Assembly (NCBI GenBank): GCA_910585865.1
Contig: CAJUGO010000008.1
Location: forward strand, 12,965 to 76,964
Reading direction: 5' to 3'
Source of the DNA: an uncultured Ruminococcus sp.
GTDB taxonomy: Bacteria; Bacillota; Clostridia; Oscillospirales; Acutalibacteraceae
DNA length: 64,000 nt
Position 1 is the first letter of the stretch; every line of letters starts with the position of its first letter. Made by a program: the position numbers and the translations under genes. Positions 17,954 to 27,181 of the stretch are shown piece after piece. Below the pieces are notes generated by a model. That model made no database searches and had not been told where the DNA came from. It saw nothing but the letters and a program-made list of their open reading frames with translations.

Positions 17954-17973
17954 AAATACTTATTGTTTGCAGA

Positions 17974-19686
17974 TTATTCAATTCCAAGCAGTTGTTTTGA
18001 TGCATTTACGAGATTATTGCATATGATTTCTGCATCATTTTTATCTTTTCCAACAGCAGTAATATAGAGCTTGATTTTGGGCTCTGTACCGCTTGGACGA
18101 ATAATAACTGCATTATCTTCGGAGAGATTTAAAGAAATTACATTTGATTTAGGCAAATCAATAGGGGTTTCTTCACCTGTAGCAGTATTCTTTTCCAATT
18201 TAAGGAGGTAATCGCAGACTGTTGTAACATCATACTTGTCAATTTGTTTTGGCATATTTGCCCTTATATTTGACATAATATCAGCCATTTTCTGCATGCC
18301 TGCAGCTCCGCTAAATTCAAATGAATATGTTTTGTTTAAATAATAGCCAAATTCCTCATAAAGCCCGTCAATTACTTCTGCAAGAGATTTTCCCTGTTTT
18401 TTATAATATGCAGCCATTTCGCAGACAAGCATGGAAGCAACAACAGCATCCTTATCTCTTACATAAGTACCAGACAGATAGCCGTAGCTTTCTTCAAAAC
18501 CAAACAGATAACGGTTTTCTTCGTTATTTTTCTCAAGATTAAGAATTATCTCTCCAATATATTTAAAACCGGTAAGAACATTTTTAAGCTCACAGCCATA
18601 TTTTTTACAAAGCTTGTTAATAAGCTTTGTTGTTACAATAGTCTTGACGACAACAGGTTTTTCCGGAAGAGTGCCGTCTGATTTTTTGCATGAAAGAATA
18701 TAGTCAGTAAGCATTACACCGTTTTCATTACCTGATATAAGTCTGTAGCTTCCGTCATAATCTTTAACGGCAATACCAACGCGGTCGGCATCAGGATCAG
18801 TTGCAAGGAGTAAATCAGGCTGTTCTTTTTCGCAAAGTTCAAGACCTTTTCCGAGAGCTTCTTCAATCTCGGGATTAGGGTAGGGACAGGTAGTAAAGTT
18901 GCCGTCAGGCATTTCTTGTTCGGGAACAATAATAACATCATTAACACCTATTTTGTTAAGGACTTTTCTGACAAGCTTATTGCCTGTACCGTTAAGAGGT
19001 GTATAAACAACTTTAAGTTCTGTATCTTTGCAAATATCAGGATTAACCTGTTGCTCCATTACTTTTTCAAGATATTTATCGTAAACACTTTCATCAACAT
19101 ACTCAATAAGACCGTTTTTAACTGAAGCGTCAAAATCGGCAATTTTTACATCGCTGAACATATCAAGCTTGCATATTTCATTATATACAGTGTTTGCGGC
19201 ATCGTCAGTCATTTGACATCCGTCTTCACCATAAGCCTTGTAACCATTATATGCAGCAGGGTTGTGGCTTGCTGTTATCATGATGCCAGCCTGGCAGTTA
19301 AAGTAGCGAACAAGGTAAGAAAGTACAGGTGTCGGCTGAAGTTCGCGTGTGATATATACCTTTATACCATTTGCCGCAAGGACTCTGGCTGCTTCAATCA
19401 TAAATAAGTCGGCTTTAATTCTGCTGTCATGGGAAATAGCAACAGCACCGCTGCCATATTTATTTATTACATAGTTCGCAAGTCCTTGTGTGGCCTGGCG
19501 GACAACATAAATATTCATTCTGTTCGTACCTGCGCCGATTATTCCTCTCAATCCGGCTGTGCCAAACTGAAGAGATGTATAGAAACGCTCATAAATTTCA
19601 TCTTGATTGTCTTTTATGCTATTAAGCTCAGAAACTAAATCTTTGTCTTCAACTGCATTTTCCATCCATCTATCATAGCTTTGCAT
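17974..19686 (-). CDS. pgcA: Phosphoglucomutase / phosphomannomutase
   Basis: About 570 aa alpha-D-phosphohexomutase. Active-site serine loop TASHNPAAYNGYKAYGEDG, metal loop DPDADRVGIAV, sugar-binding GFEESYGY and phosphate-binding RPSGTEPKIKLY are all present. It interconverts glucose 1- and 6-phosphate, feeding UDP-glucose and surface glycan synthesis, which fits the glycosylation genes next door. The start is uncertain: the ATG at 19686 matches where homologues begin, but the frame extends to a TTG at 19710, and GGGGG upstream could serve a TTG at 19695. Confidence 0.92.
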   Translation of the reverse strand: MQSYDRWMENAVEDKDLVSELNSIKDNQDEIYERFYTSLQFGTAGLRGIIGAGTNRMNIYVVRQATQGLANYVINKYGSGAVAISHDSRIKADLFMIEAARVLAANGIKVYITRELQPTPVLSYLVRYFNCQAGIMITASHNPAAYNGYKAYGEDGCQMTDDAANTVYNEICKLDMFSDVKIADFDASVKNGLIEYVDESVYDKYLEKVMEQQVNPDICKDTELKVVYTPLNGTGNKLVRKVLNKIGVNDVIIVPEQEMPDGNFTTCPYPNPEIEEALGKGLELCEKEQPDLLLATDPDADRVGIAVKDYDGSYRLISGNENGVMLTDYILSCKKSDGTLPEKPVVVKTIVTTKLINKLCKKYGCELKNVLTGFKYIGEIILNLEKNNEENRYLFGFEESYGYLSGTYVRDKDAVVASMLVCEMAAYYKKQGKSLAEVIDGLYEEFGYYLNKTYSFEFSGAAGMQKMADIMSNIRANMPKQIDKYDVTTVCDYLLKLEKNTATGEETPIDLPKSNVISLNLSEDNAVIIRPSGTEPKIKLYITAVGKDKNDAEIICNNLVNASKQLLGIE

Positions 19687-19845
19687 AATATCCAAAAAAA
19701 TTACCCCCAATTGAATTTTTAAGTAAATAAATACAATCAGTTATTGCATAGTAGCGCAAATTGCGCCCATCTTAATAACTATAACATAGGATGTAAAAAA
19801 AAACAAGTTTTTTATGTCATATATTTCTTTGAAATCTAAAAAGTT

Positions 19846-19900
19846 ACACCGTACAAAATCAGACTTTTAATTATTTGTTTGATTTCTGTACGGTGTTGTT
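19846..19900. terminator. Terminator of the acyltransferase/GT-C gene
   Basis: A long imperfect hairpin with the outer stem ACACCGTAC/GTACGGTGT (19846-19854, 19888-19896) and further pairing inside. Confidence 0.65.
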
Positions 19901-19904
19901 TTAT

Positions 19905-22757
19905 TTATTTTATTTTTTCCAGCTTATAAGATATTTCGTTTTCAGTGACATTATATCCTTTAGAGGCAGCCTGATTATAAATCTGTGAAAAATCCCATTG
20001 TGAATTTTTCGGAATATATATATACCGTGGTTTCTTTTCGGGATTTACCCTGTAATAATCTTCCAGACGATCTACGCTTGATTGTTTTTCTCCTGTAATC
20101 CATGCAGATAATGTACCATAGGGATAGTTTTCCAAAGCCAGATATGTCCATGTTTTTGCTGTGAGAGAAAGAATATTGTCAATTTCTTTACTCTTGTAAT
20201 AGGTTAAATCATTATTAATTTGTTCATAGACAAGGCAATTTTCTGCTGTAGTAACAATTCCTTTGGCCGGTCCTGCGCTTATTTGACTTGTCAGCTGATC
20301 GGGGGAACTATCCCAAAAACAATGGTTAGCCTTTACTGTGACTTGAAAAGCTCCCTGTATAAAAATCATAAATGCAACAAGAGTAAAGCTTGCATATTTG
20401 CAAAATACAGCATAATCAAGATTGTCATCTGTAGTACGCATTTCCTTTATAAGATTTGAAAGAAATACGAAACTAGCAATGTTTGATGCGGCGGCAGCCA
20501 TTGATGTTACGTAAAAATACTGGTTTGATGAGAAGCACAGTGCTATTGAATAAAGGATGCCAAGTATAAAGAGGCTTGCAAAAAGTTTTTTTTGCTTGTT
20601 TTCTGTTAAAGCATATGATGTTATTCCGATGAAAATCATAGGATACATTATTGCATTGTAAGATGAAGTTGTCATCGCAGGCATAAACATAATGAGACTT
20701 ATAATAACAATTGAACATGTTACAATAAGATAAAGTGAGCGATGAAGCTTTCTTTTATGGTCAAGAAGCATAACAATCAGGGTTGCGCAATAGCATATGA
20801 TGGAATATTTAAAATGGCTGTGACTTTCCCAAATAGTTTTAAAGTAATAATTCATTTTTGTAAAGAAATCCATTTGAGGATGGTCAGGGTCAGTCATCAG
20901 ATGAGGCAGATTCGTTAAAACTTCGTTAATGCTTACTCTTGACAGAGCAAAAGCCAAAAATATTGCAGCGAGCGCAAACACACCAACAGAGAACCACAAA
21001 AATGTTCTGCCGGCAAATAAATCTGTGGAAAATATATTTTTATTAAACTTTGTTTTTTTAATAAATAAGTTAACAACTGCACATAAAGCAAATATAATAT
21101 ATGCAAATGCGAGATAGGGACAGCACAGAACTGCTGCTGCAAAAGCAATACCGCTGATAATCATCGGTGATTTTTTCTTAAATGAAGAAGTACCCATGAT
21201 TACGCCTGTAAGTGCAATAAGGTCAAGTCCCATTGTATTATAGCTCATAGCCATAATATCAAAAGGTGTATACAGGAAGTAAAGTACACAGCCAAAAACA
21301 GTTATATAACCAAACTTTTTTAGTCTTGAATATATTACAATCGTAATTGCAGCATGGAATATAATATACAGTATTCTTGCTGCAAGCATTATACCTTCTG
21401 TTGATTGTGTAATGAGGGTGTACAGCCATACAAACGGCAACATTAAAAATCCTGAAAGCTGTGACAAATGCCATTCATCACTTATAAAAGAATCTCCCAT
21501 TGAAAGGCGGTGGGGAACAGTAAGATAAAAAGCTTCGTCATCTCCGCCGAAACCGTAAAGACATTTCCAAAAAGCAAATATAAGTGCGCCTGCCATAAGT
21601 ATAATAAAGGTATAGAGCTGCCACTTTTCTTTATTGCTGCCGGATTTTTGCTGTTTAATGAATGCGCAAAGATGTTTAAACCCAATAATAATATATTTTG
21701 CAATAAAATTCATGATTGCAGATGCCGCAGCCGATAATATAAATACAACAGGGACAGTAATAAAATAGAAAGGAATCCTATCTGTCATTGTATAAATATA
21801 TTTGTTGAGAATCGGATAAACCAAGCTGTCGAAAACAAAGGATATAAGATATATTCCCAATGCGAGATCGGATACCTTCCACAGTACAGTTTTTAAACTT
21901 ACTGAGAAGTTATCGGTTTTAATCCTGCTTAAAAGAGTAAAGAGAAATACAGATAAAATATAAGGTTCAAATCCATACCAATATACATATATGCCTGATT
22001 TAAAATATGTACCATAGCTCCTGAAATAATTGAATGTTCCAAATATAAACAGAGCAATTGCAAAAAGTATAAATAGCGTTCCTGTCTTTATTTTAAAACC
22101 ATATTCTTTTATATAACAACCGGTAAAATAATATGTAACAGGATAAAAACCTGCCCACCAGCTTGGGATGAGTTTGGAAAATTCATCTGATGTTGTTGGG
22201 TTTGTCCACCATTCAGCAGACTGAAAATTATATATATTGAACAGAGAGGGAAGAATTGTCAGAAAAATCATAGTCCCTACAAGCACTTGTTTTTGCCTTT
22301 TTGATTTTAGTTTGCTGTAAGCAAGATTTAAAAATGGTGCAATTAGAAACAAACCGATATACATTTCAATATACCATGAATAGTTTGCACCGGTAAAATC
22401 AAGCGTACCAAGCAAAAATGATTTTAAGTCAAGCACTGCATTCTCGGCAATATTTTTATAAATCATACAGGCAAGTGTTGAAATTACGAAAACTACAAGT
22501 GTTTTTGTAATGCCGGAGTAGTACTTTTTGCTGAGGGTTTTCTTACTCATCAAGTATCCCGTTAAAATCATAAAAAGAGGAACACAAACTGAGAACAGAG
22601 TGCGCATTAGACATGCAATATACATGGGGACGCCCTGTACAATCTGACTGTAAAATCCGTTGTGCAGAAAAAAGTGGACTGAAATAACTGTAAAAACTGC
22701 CACTATCCTTATGATATCAAGGGAGGAGTTTCTGGATTTGAGCTTATTTGTATCCAT
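19905..22757 (-). CDS. Fusion of an acyltransferase-3 domain and a GT-C-like glycosyltransferase
   Basis: 950 aa, about 20 membrane segments. Residues 1-370 are an Acyl_transf_3 domain (SLDIIRIVAVFTVISVHFF with the conserved Arg and His; PLFMILTGYLMSK). From about 380 a second unit begins whose first outer loop has an acidic GGDDEAFYLTVPHRLS motif, like GT-C (ArnT/PMT) enzymes, followed by many helices and a soluble C-terminal domain of about 130 aa. Likely role: O-acylation and glycosylation of a surface polymer from a polyprenyl-linked donor. It starts at ATG 22757 after GAAAGGA. It lies in the same direction as the GT-C and GT2 genes upstream but is separated from them by a terminator. The domain fusion is seen directly; substrates are unknown. 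Confidence 0.82.
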   Translation of the reverse strand: MDTNKLKSRNSSLDIIRIVAVFTVISVHFFLHNGFYSQIVQGVPMYIACLMRTLFSVCVPLFMILTGYLMSKKTLSKKYYSGITKTLVVFVISTLACMIYKNIAENAVLDLKSFLLGTLDFTGANYSWYIEMYIGLFLIAPFLNLAYSKLKSKRQKQVLVGTMIFLTILPSLFNIYNFQSAEWWTNPTTSDEFSKLIPSWWAGFYPVTYYFTGCYIKEYGFKIKTGTLFILFAIALFIFGTFNYFRSYGTYFKSGIYVYWYGFEPYILSVFLFTLLSRIKTDNFSVSLKTVLWKVSDLALGIYLISFVFDSLVYPILNKYIYTMTDRIPFYFITVPVVFILSAAASAIMNFIAKYIIIGFKHLCAFIKQQKSGSNKEKWQLYTFIILMAGALIFAFWKCLYGFGGDDEAFYLTVPHRLSMGDSFISDEWHLSQLSGFLMLPFVWLYTLITQSTEGIMLAARILYIIFHAAITIVIYSRLKKFGYITVFGCVLYFLYTPFDIMAMSYNTMGLDLIALTGVIMGTSSFKKKSPMIISGIAFAAAVLCCPYLAFAYIIFALCAVVNLFIKKTKFNKNIFSTDLFAGRTFLWFSVGVFALAAIFLAFALSRVSINEVLTNLPHLMTDPDHPQMDFFTKMNYYFKTIWESHSHFKYSIICYCATLIVMLLDHKRKLHRSLYLIVTCSIVIISLIMFMPAMTTSSYNAIMYPMIFIGITSYALTENKQKKLFASLFILGILYSIALCFSSNQYFYVTSMAAAASNIASFVFLSNLIKEMRTTDDNLDYAVFCKYASFTLVAFMIFIQGAFQVTVKANHCFWDSSPDQLTSQISAGPAKGIVTTAENCLVYEQINNDLTYYKSKEIDNILSLTAKTWTYLALENYPYGTLSAWITGEKQSSVDRLEDYYRVNPEKKPRYIYIPKNSQWDFSQIYNQAASKGYNVTENEISYKLEKIK

Positions 22758-23141
22758 TTTAAATCCTTTCTTGTACTAATATCAGTTTTATTTATTGAAA
22801 ATTTTGACTGATATTGACTGACATTAGTATTAAATATTTAATCTAGCAACAATAATACGCATATAAGAACAATATGGTTGCCAAAATGTATATAAAAAGT
22901 AGTAAATTGAATAAAACAATAATTCTTTGGTCAAGATATAAATTTGTTTTCACACAAACGTGTTTATAAAATTACAGCTCGGGATGGCAAAAATAATTAT
23001 TTTAAGCAAATTAAGTACTTTTGCATATATACAAATTAAAGATAACATATTTTTTATTTTTTTACAACAAAAATCTTATAAAAAGTCCGGCAACTTTTAT
23101 TCTGAGTTGCCGGACTCTTCATATTAATCCGATTTTTAATT
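22758..23141. other. Intergenic region with an inverted repeat and a terminator
   Basis: 384 bases with no coding frame. It contains the terminator at 23084-23116 for the GT-C gene on its right. An imperfect inverted repeat, TACTAATATCAGT (22774-22786) and ACTGACATTAGTA (22817-22829), lies just upstream of the minus-strand acyltransferase/GT-C gene and may be an operator or leader hairpin. Confidence 0.5.
23084..23116. terminator. Terminator of the GT2/GT-C operon
   Basis: A perfect 12-bp stem AGTCCGGCAACT/AGTTGCCGGACT with a 9-base loop; on the minus strand it is followed by a T-rich run. Confidence 0.85.
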
Positions 23142-24704
23142 TTATTTATTTTTTGCTAGAAGATTTTTTATCCTTAAAGTAAAATAATCAAGACCGTCAA
23201 CAGATAGTAAAATAAAAGTGGGGGTAAGGTTATAAAGATATCTTGAGCGTGTTTCCCATGCAAGAAAGAACAGGAAAGCAGCAAAAACAATCCCCTTCAG
23301 CAAAACCAAAAAGTTTATTTCAGTATTTTTCAACCCCTTATATAATGACATAAGAATCATTAACATTAAAAACAACTGAAATCCACAGCTGTATGCAAAG
23401 AATATCCAATAATACTCGCCGCTTTCAAGGATAAATGAATGAAGAAAATTCTTTCTTACAGGTTTTTCAATGTGGTGTGAAATAAAATAGGTTCCGTCTT
23501 CCCAAGTCCACACAGCTTTTTGAATGCAGTGAACTGCAAATCCGCCTGCGCCGTATTCATTAAGTCTGCGCTTAATTTCTTCAATGTTGGCGTCTTGTTT
23601 TTCTTTTTTAGTAGGGAAGCTTTGAGTGAATTGACTGTCGGCAAGATTATAGTGGCCTACATTCTTAAGCCCCATCATTATCCAGTGGGTATAGGGATAT
23701 TCATATGCGTCAGCTTGCTGCTTAGTTTCTATATTCATGCTGTTAAAACCGACTGAATAGATAGCGCTGACAACTCCGAATCCTGAAATAAGTGCAAGGA
23801 TAAAACAAATAGCTTTCTTAAAATTTAGCTTTAAAATTAAATAAACAAGTGAAACTGCAATAATAATTATTACACTGCCTTTAATTTTAAAACCGATAAA
23901 TACGGAGACGCCGCAAAATGTCATCATTACATACTTTTTGATTTTTTTATCAGATTGCAATGCGCAAATAAACAGGTATATTGCGAGTACTGTAAACGGC
24001 ATTGAAAGTGAATCTGTATAGTAATAGGAAGTATAAGTGTAATAAGGTGCAAACAAAACACACAGCAAAAGCACAAATAGTGATTTTTTATTTCCAAACA
24101 TCCTTTTTGCAATAAAAACAGTTAATAAAACAGAAATATTTATCGCAAATACATTCATAACAACCGGTACATATCTTGGAACATAGCCAAATATTAAATA
24201 CGAAATTCTATAAAGTATTGACAGTAAAAATGTGATTGCATAGTTATTTGGATAACGAATCAGATAAACACTTTTCTTTGCACAGTCTTCCTGAATCAGA
24301 TCAAAGTTTCCGCTTTGGGCAAAGTCAAGGGCATATTTGTTAACATAATTCATATCTGTGACGGGATTCATTTTAAGTAAATATCCGACAACAAGCTGAA
24401 TAATTAGCAGGACCCCAATGGCAGAAAATATAATTATTTTAGTATTTTTATCATTAAATTCAAATTTATTTTTATGCCTTAAATCATTATTTTTATCTTT
24501 TTGTAAAAGAATATAAATTCCTGAAAATATGGCTGTCAGAATTATCAGACCTGATATTATTGATAATTTTGTGCCCAAAGTATAGCCTTTATCATTATCA
24601 ATATATCCTATAAATAGAATTGAAGCAAATATAATTCCGAAACTAACTAAAAATATTATGTGAAAAATTCGGTTGAGTACAGTTGCAACTTTGTTCTCGT
24701 TCAT
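23142..24704 (-). CDS. GT-C-like membrane glycosyltransferase
   Basis: 520 aa with about 11-13 hydrophobic segments. The first large outer loop has TDMNYVNKYALDFAQSGNFD, an acidic motif in the place typical for polyprenyl-phosphate-sugar-dependent GT-C enzymes, and later YPNNYAITFLLSILYRI. It probably moves a sugar from a polyprenyl carrier to a surface acceptor. Its ATG shares one base with the TAA of the GT2 gene (TAATG at 24704), which would make the carrier-linked sugar. Confidence 0.78.
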   Translation of the reverse strand: MNENKVATVLNRIFHIIFLVSFGIIFASILFIGYIDNDKGYTLGTKLSIISGLIILTAIFSGIYILLQKDKNNDLRHKNKFEFNDKNTKIIIFSAIGVLLIIQLVVGYLLKMNPVTDMNYVNKYALDFAQSGNFDLIQEDCAKKSVYLIRYPNNYAITFLLSILYRISYLIFGYVPRYVPVVMNVFAINISVLLTVFIAKRMFGNKKSLFVLLLCVLFAPYYTYTSYYYTDSLSMPFTVLAIYLFICALQSDKKIKKYVMMTFCGVSVFIGFKIKGSVIIIIAVSLVYLILKLNFKKAICFILALISGFGVVSAIYSVGFNSMNIETKQQADAYEYPYTHWIMMGLKNVGHYNLADSQFTQSFPTKKEKQDANIEEIKRRLNEYGAGGFAVHCIQKAVWTWEDGTYFISHHIEKPVRKNFLHSFILESGEYYWIFFAYSCGFQLFLMLMILMSLYKGLKNTEINFLVLLKGIVFAAFLFFLAWETRSRYLYNLTPTFILLSVDGLDYFTLRIKNLLAKNK

Positions 24705-25648
24705 TAGTCTTCTAAAAACTCCTCAACAATATATCTGGGACGGTTTTTGGTTTCAAGATATATTTTGCCTATATATTCGCCGATAATTCCAATTGCTAGC
24801 AGCTGAAGACCGCCTATTGCCCATATTGAGCACAGAGTGCTTGCCCAGCCGTCTTTGGCTGCACCGATAAAATAACTTATAAGTGAATAAATTACCATAA
24901 TAATGCTTATTGCAAATACAATTCCTCCAAGCCATGTAATCATTCTGATTGGCTGGGTACTTAATGAGGTGATACCTTCCCACGCAAGGGCAAGCATTTT
25001 TTTCAGAGGATACTTGCTTTCTCCTGCAAGTCTTTCAAAACGTTCATAGGTAACGACATCTGACTTATATCCAACAAGAGGAACCATACCTCTGAGGAAA
25101 ATATTTGTTTCCTTATATTCGGCAAAAGCGTTGAGAGCTCGTCTGCTCATAAGTCTGAAGTCAGCATGATTAAAGATAACTTTTGCTCCCATCTTGTTAA
25201 GTATTTTATAGAAAGCCTCAGCAGTAAAACGTTTAAAGAAAGTATCAGTTTCTCTTTTTGAACGAACGCCGTAAACAACATCAGAACCTTCTTCAAACTT
25301 TTCAACCATTGCATCAAATGTGTTTATATCATCCTGCAAATCGGCATCAATCGAAATTACTGCATCTGCCTTGTCTTTCAGCGTCATAAGACCGCAAAGC
25401 AATGCATTTTGATGTCCTCTGTTTCTGCTGAGCTTAATACCTTGAAAAACAGTATTTTCGGCATGAAGTTTTGAAATGATTTCCCAGGTTTTATCTTTTG
25501 AACCATCATCAATAAATACAATTTTGCTGTCAGAAGTGATTTTTCCTTCGGACATCATAGCATTATACTTTTTAAGCAGCTTTTCAGCCGAATCTCTTAA
25601 TACTTCCTCTTCATTATAGCAGGGTATTGCAAGGTATAATTTAGTCAT
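24704..25648 (-). CDS. Family 2 polyprenyl-phosphate glycosyltransferase (GtrB/DPM-like)
   Basis: 314 aa. The N-terminal GT-A domain has IPCYNEEEV, FIDDGSKDKTW and ISIDADLQDD (DxD region); KLSRNRGHQNALLCG is typical of the GtrB branch. Two C-terminal membrane helices follow. It loads a sugar onto polyprenyl phosphate at the inner membrane face, donor for the GT-C enzymes encoded downstream. GGAGG precedes the ATG at 25648. Confidence 0.92.
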   Translation of the reverse strand: MTKLYLAIPCYNEEEVLRDSAEKLLKKYNAMMSEGKITSDSKIVFIDDGSKDKTWEIISKLHAENTVFQGIKLSRNRGHQNALLCGLMTLKDKADAVISIDADLQDDINTFDAMVEKFEEGSDVVYGVRSKRETDTFFKRFTAEAFYKILNKMGAKVIFNHADFRLMSRRALNAFAEYKETNIFLRGMVPLVGYKSDVVTYERFERLAGESKYPLKKMLALAWEGITSLSTQPIRMITWLGGIVFAISIIMVIYSLISYFIGAAKDGWASTLCSIWAIGGLQLLAIGIIGEYIGKIYLETKNRPRYIVEEFLED

Positions 25649-25806
25649 ATTTTCCTCCGAATTTGTTTATAAAATAATAATATAAAGAATATTAAAGAAT
25701 ATCATACTGATTTTTAATTATTATATAGTATTATAAAACTTTGAGTATATAAAGTCAAGAAATAATGAATTTTTTGTACAAATTCTCGTAAAATTAAAAA
25801 ATACAC

Positions 25807-25835
25807 TTGTAAAGAAAAGTCAATTGTATTATAAT
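25807..25835 (+). promoter_or_regulatory. Probable sigma-A promoter of pfkA
   Basis: TTGTAA (25807-25812), 17-bp spacer, perfect TATAAT (25830-25835). This gives a leader of about 75 bases. Confidence 0.6.
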
Positions 25836-25917
25836 GGTATTTATAATATTTCAGAGTGTATCTGTAAAATATTATTTGATACGCTCAATAAAGAAAAACC
25901 TATGGAGGTATATTGTT

Positions 25918-26886
25918 ATGTCACAGAAATCAATTGCAGTTTTGACAAGCGGCGGCGACGCTCCCGGTATGAATGCAGCAATAAGAGCTGTAGTTCGTGC
26001 AGGTATAAATAAGGGAATGAAGGTTTACGGTGTTTATCGCGGTTATAACGGATTATTGAACGGTGATGTAGAAGAACTTAATTTAAGAAGTGTTTCTGAT
26101 ATTATAGGCAACGGAGGAACAAGACTTTATACAGCACGAAGTGAAGAATATAATACTCCCAAAGGTGTAAAAAAAGCAGCTGATTATTGCAGAAGTATCG
26201 GAGTAAGCGGTGTTGTAGTAATCGGCGGTGACGGTTCATTCAGAGGCGCTCGTGATCTTACGGGTGCGGGTATAAACTGTATTGGTGTGCCGGGAACTAT
26301 TGATAATGATATTGCCTGCTCAGAATATACAGTGGGTTTTGATACTGCTATGAATACAGCTATTCAAATGGTAGATCGTATTCGTGATACAGCTCAATCT
26401 CATGATCGATGCTCAATTGTTGAAGTTATGGGAAGAAGATGCGGAGATATTGCATTGCAGACCGGTATTGCTACGGGGGCAACTGCTATTTTGGTTCCTG
26501 AGGTTGAATATAATATTGAAAGAGATGTTATTGCCAGAATTATAAATACTCAGAAAACAGGCAAAAAACATTTTATTATCGTTGTTGCAGAAGGTGTCGG
26601 AGGCGTTTCTGATCTTGCTAAGTACATAGAGCAGCGGCTTGGTATTGAAGCAAGAGCTACAGTTTTAGGTCATGTTCAGCGCGGCGGTTCTCCTACACTG
26701 CGTGACAGAGTCGTTGCAAGTCAGATGGGATTTAAGGCTGTTGAACTTCTTGAAAATAATCTGGGCAACCGGGTCGTAGCAATGCAGCGCGGAAAAATTG
26801 TTGATATTGATATAAATGAAGCTCTGGATATGAAGCGTGTATTTGATACAGAGTTGTACAACATTGCTATGTCAATTTCTATCTAA
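25918..26886 (+). CDS. pfkA: ATP-dependent 6-phosphofructokinase
   Basis: 322 aa, the standard bacterial length. ATP site TSGGDAPGMNAAIRA and GGDGSFRGA, catalytic PGTIDNDI and the substrate site EVMGRRCGDIA are intact. It phosphorylates fructose 6-phosphate, the committed step of glycolysis. The ATG at 25918 follows GGAGG; an earlier in-frame ATG (25834) overlaps the promoter and is not used. Stand-alone gene. Confidence 0.95.
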   Translation: MSQKSIAVLTSGGDAPGMNAAIRAVVRAGINKGMKVYGVYRGYNGLLNGDVEELNLRSVSDIIGNGGTRLYTARSEEYNTPKGVKKAADYCRSIGVSGVVVIGGDGSFRGARDLTGAGINCIGVPGTIDNDIACSEYTVGFDTAMNTAIQMVDRIRDTAQSHDRCSIVEVMGRRCGDIALQTGIATGATAILVPEVEYNIERDVIARIINTQKTGKKHFIIVVAEGVGGVSDLAKYIEQRLGIEARATVLGHVQRGGSPTLRDRVVASQMGFKAVELLENNLGNRVVAMQRGKIVDIDINEALDMKRVFDTELYNIAMSISI

Positions 26887-26914
26887 ATTAGTTTACTATG
26901 ATTTTTATTAATTG

Positions 26915-26945
26915 GGGCGGACAATGTTCGCCCTAAAAATTTTTA
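26915..26945 (+). terminator. Terminator after pfkA
   Basis: A 7-bp GGGCGGA/TTCGCCC stem (26915-26921, 26927-26933), then an A/T-rich tail with TTTTTA. Confidence 0.55.
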
Positions 26946-27181
26946 TTTATTTGGGTTTATCTGAAAAGTATATAAAAAGATAAAAATATATTGCATATTG
27001 CAAAATTTCAAAATTGATATTTTTCACAGTTATGTGTTGTAATTCATTGAAATACGCTGATATTTCTTTATAATTACAATTTGCTTTATAAAATAATGCT
27101 ATTGTGTTTCATATATGATACTTTTTGGATTAGCCCCAATCTCAAGAATTTATTTTTGTTTCTTGAAAGGGATTATCAGCT

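Larger units (their letters stand above)
17164..17973. other. Gene-poor 810-bp stretch
   Basis: No frame here looks coding on either strand. It holds one hairpin at 17624-17649 followed by a T run and the terminator at 17925-17953. The rest is very AT-rich. The stretch 17690-17870 is less AT-rich and may be decayed mobile DNA, but I recognise no motif. Confidence 0.5.
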
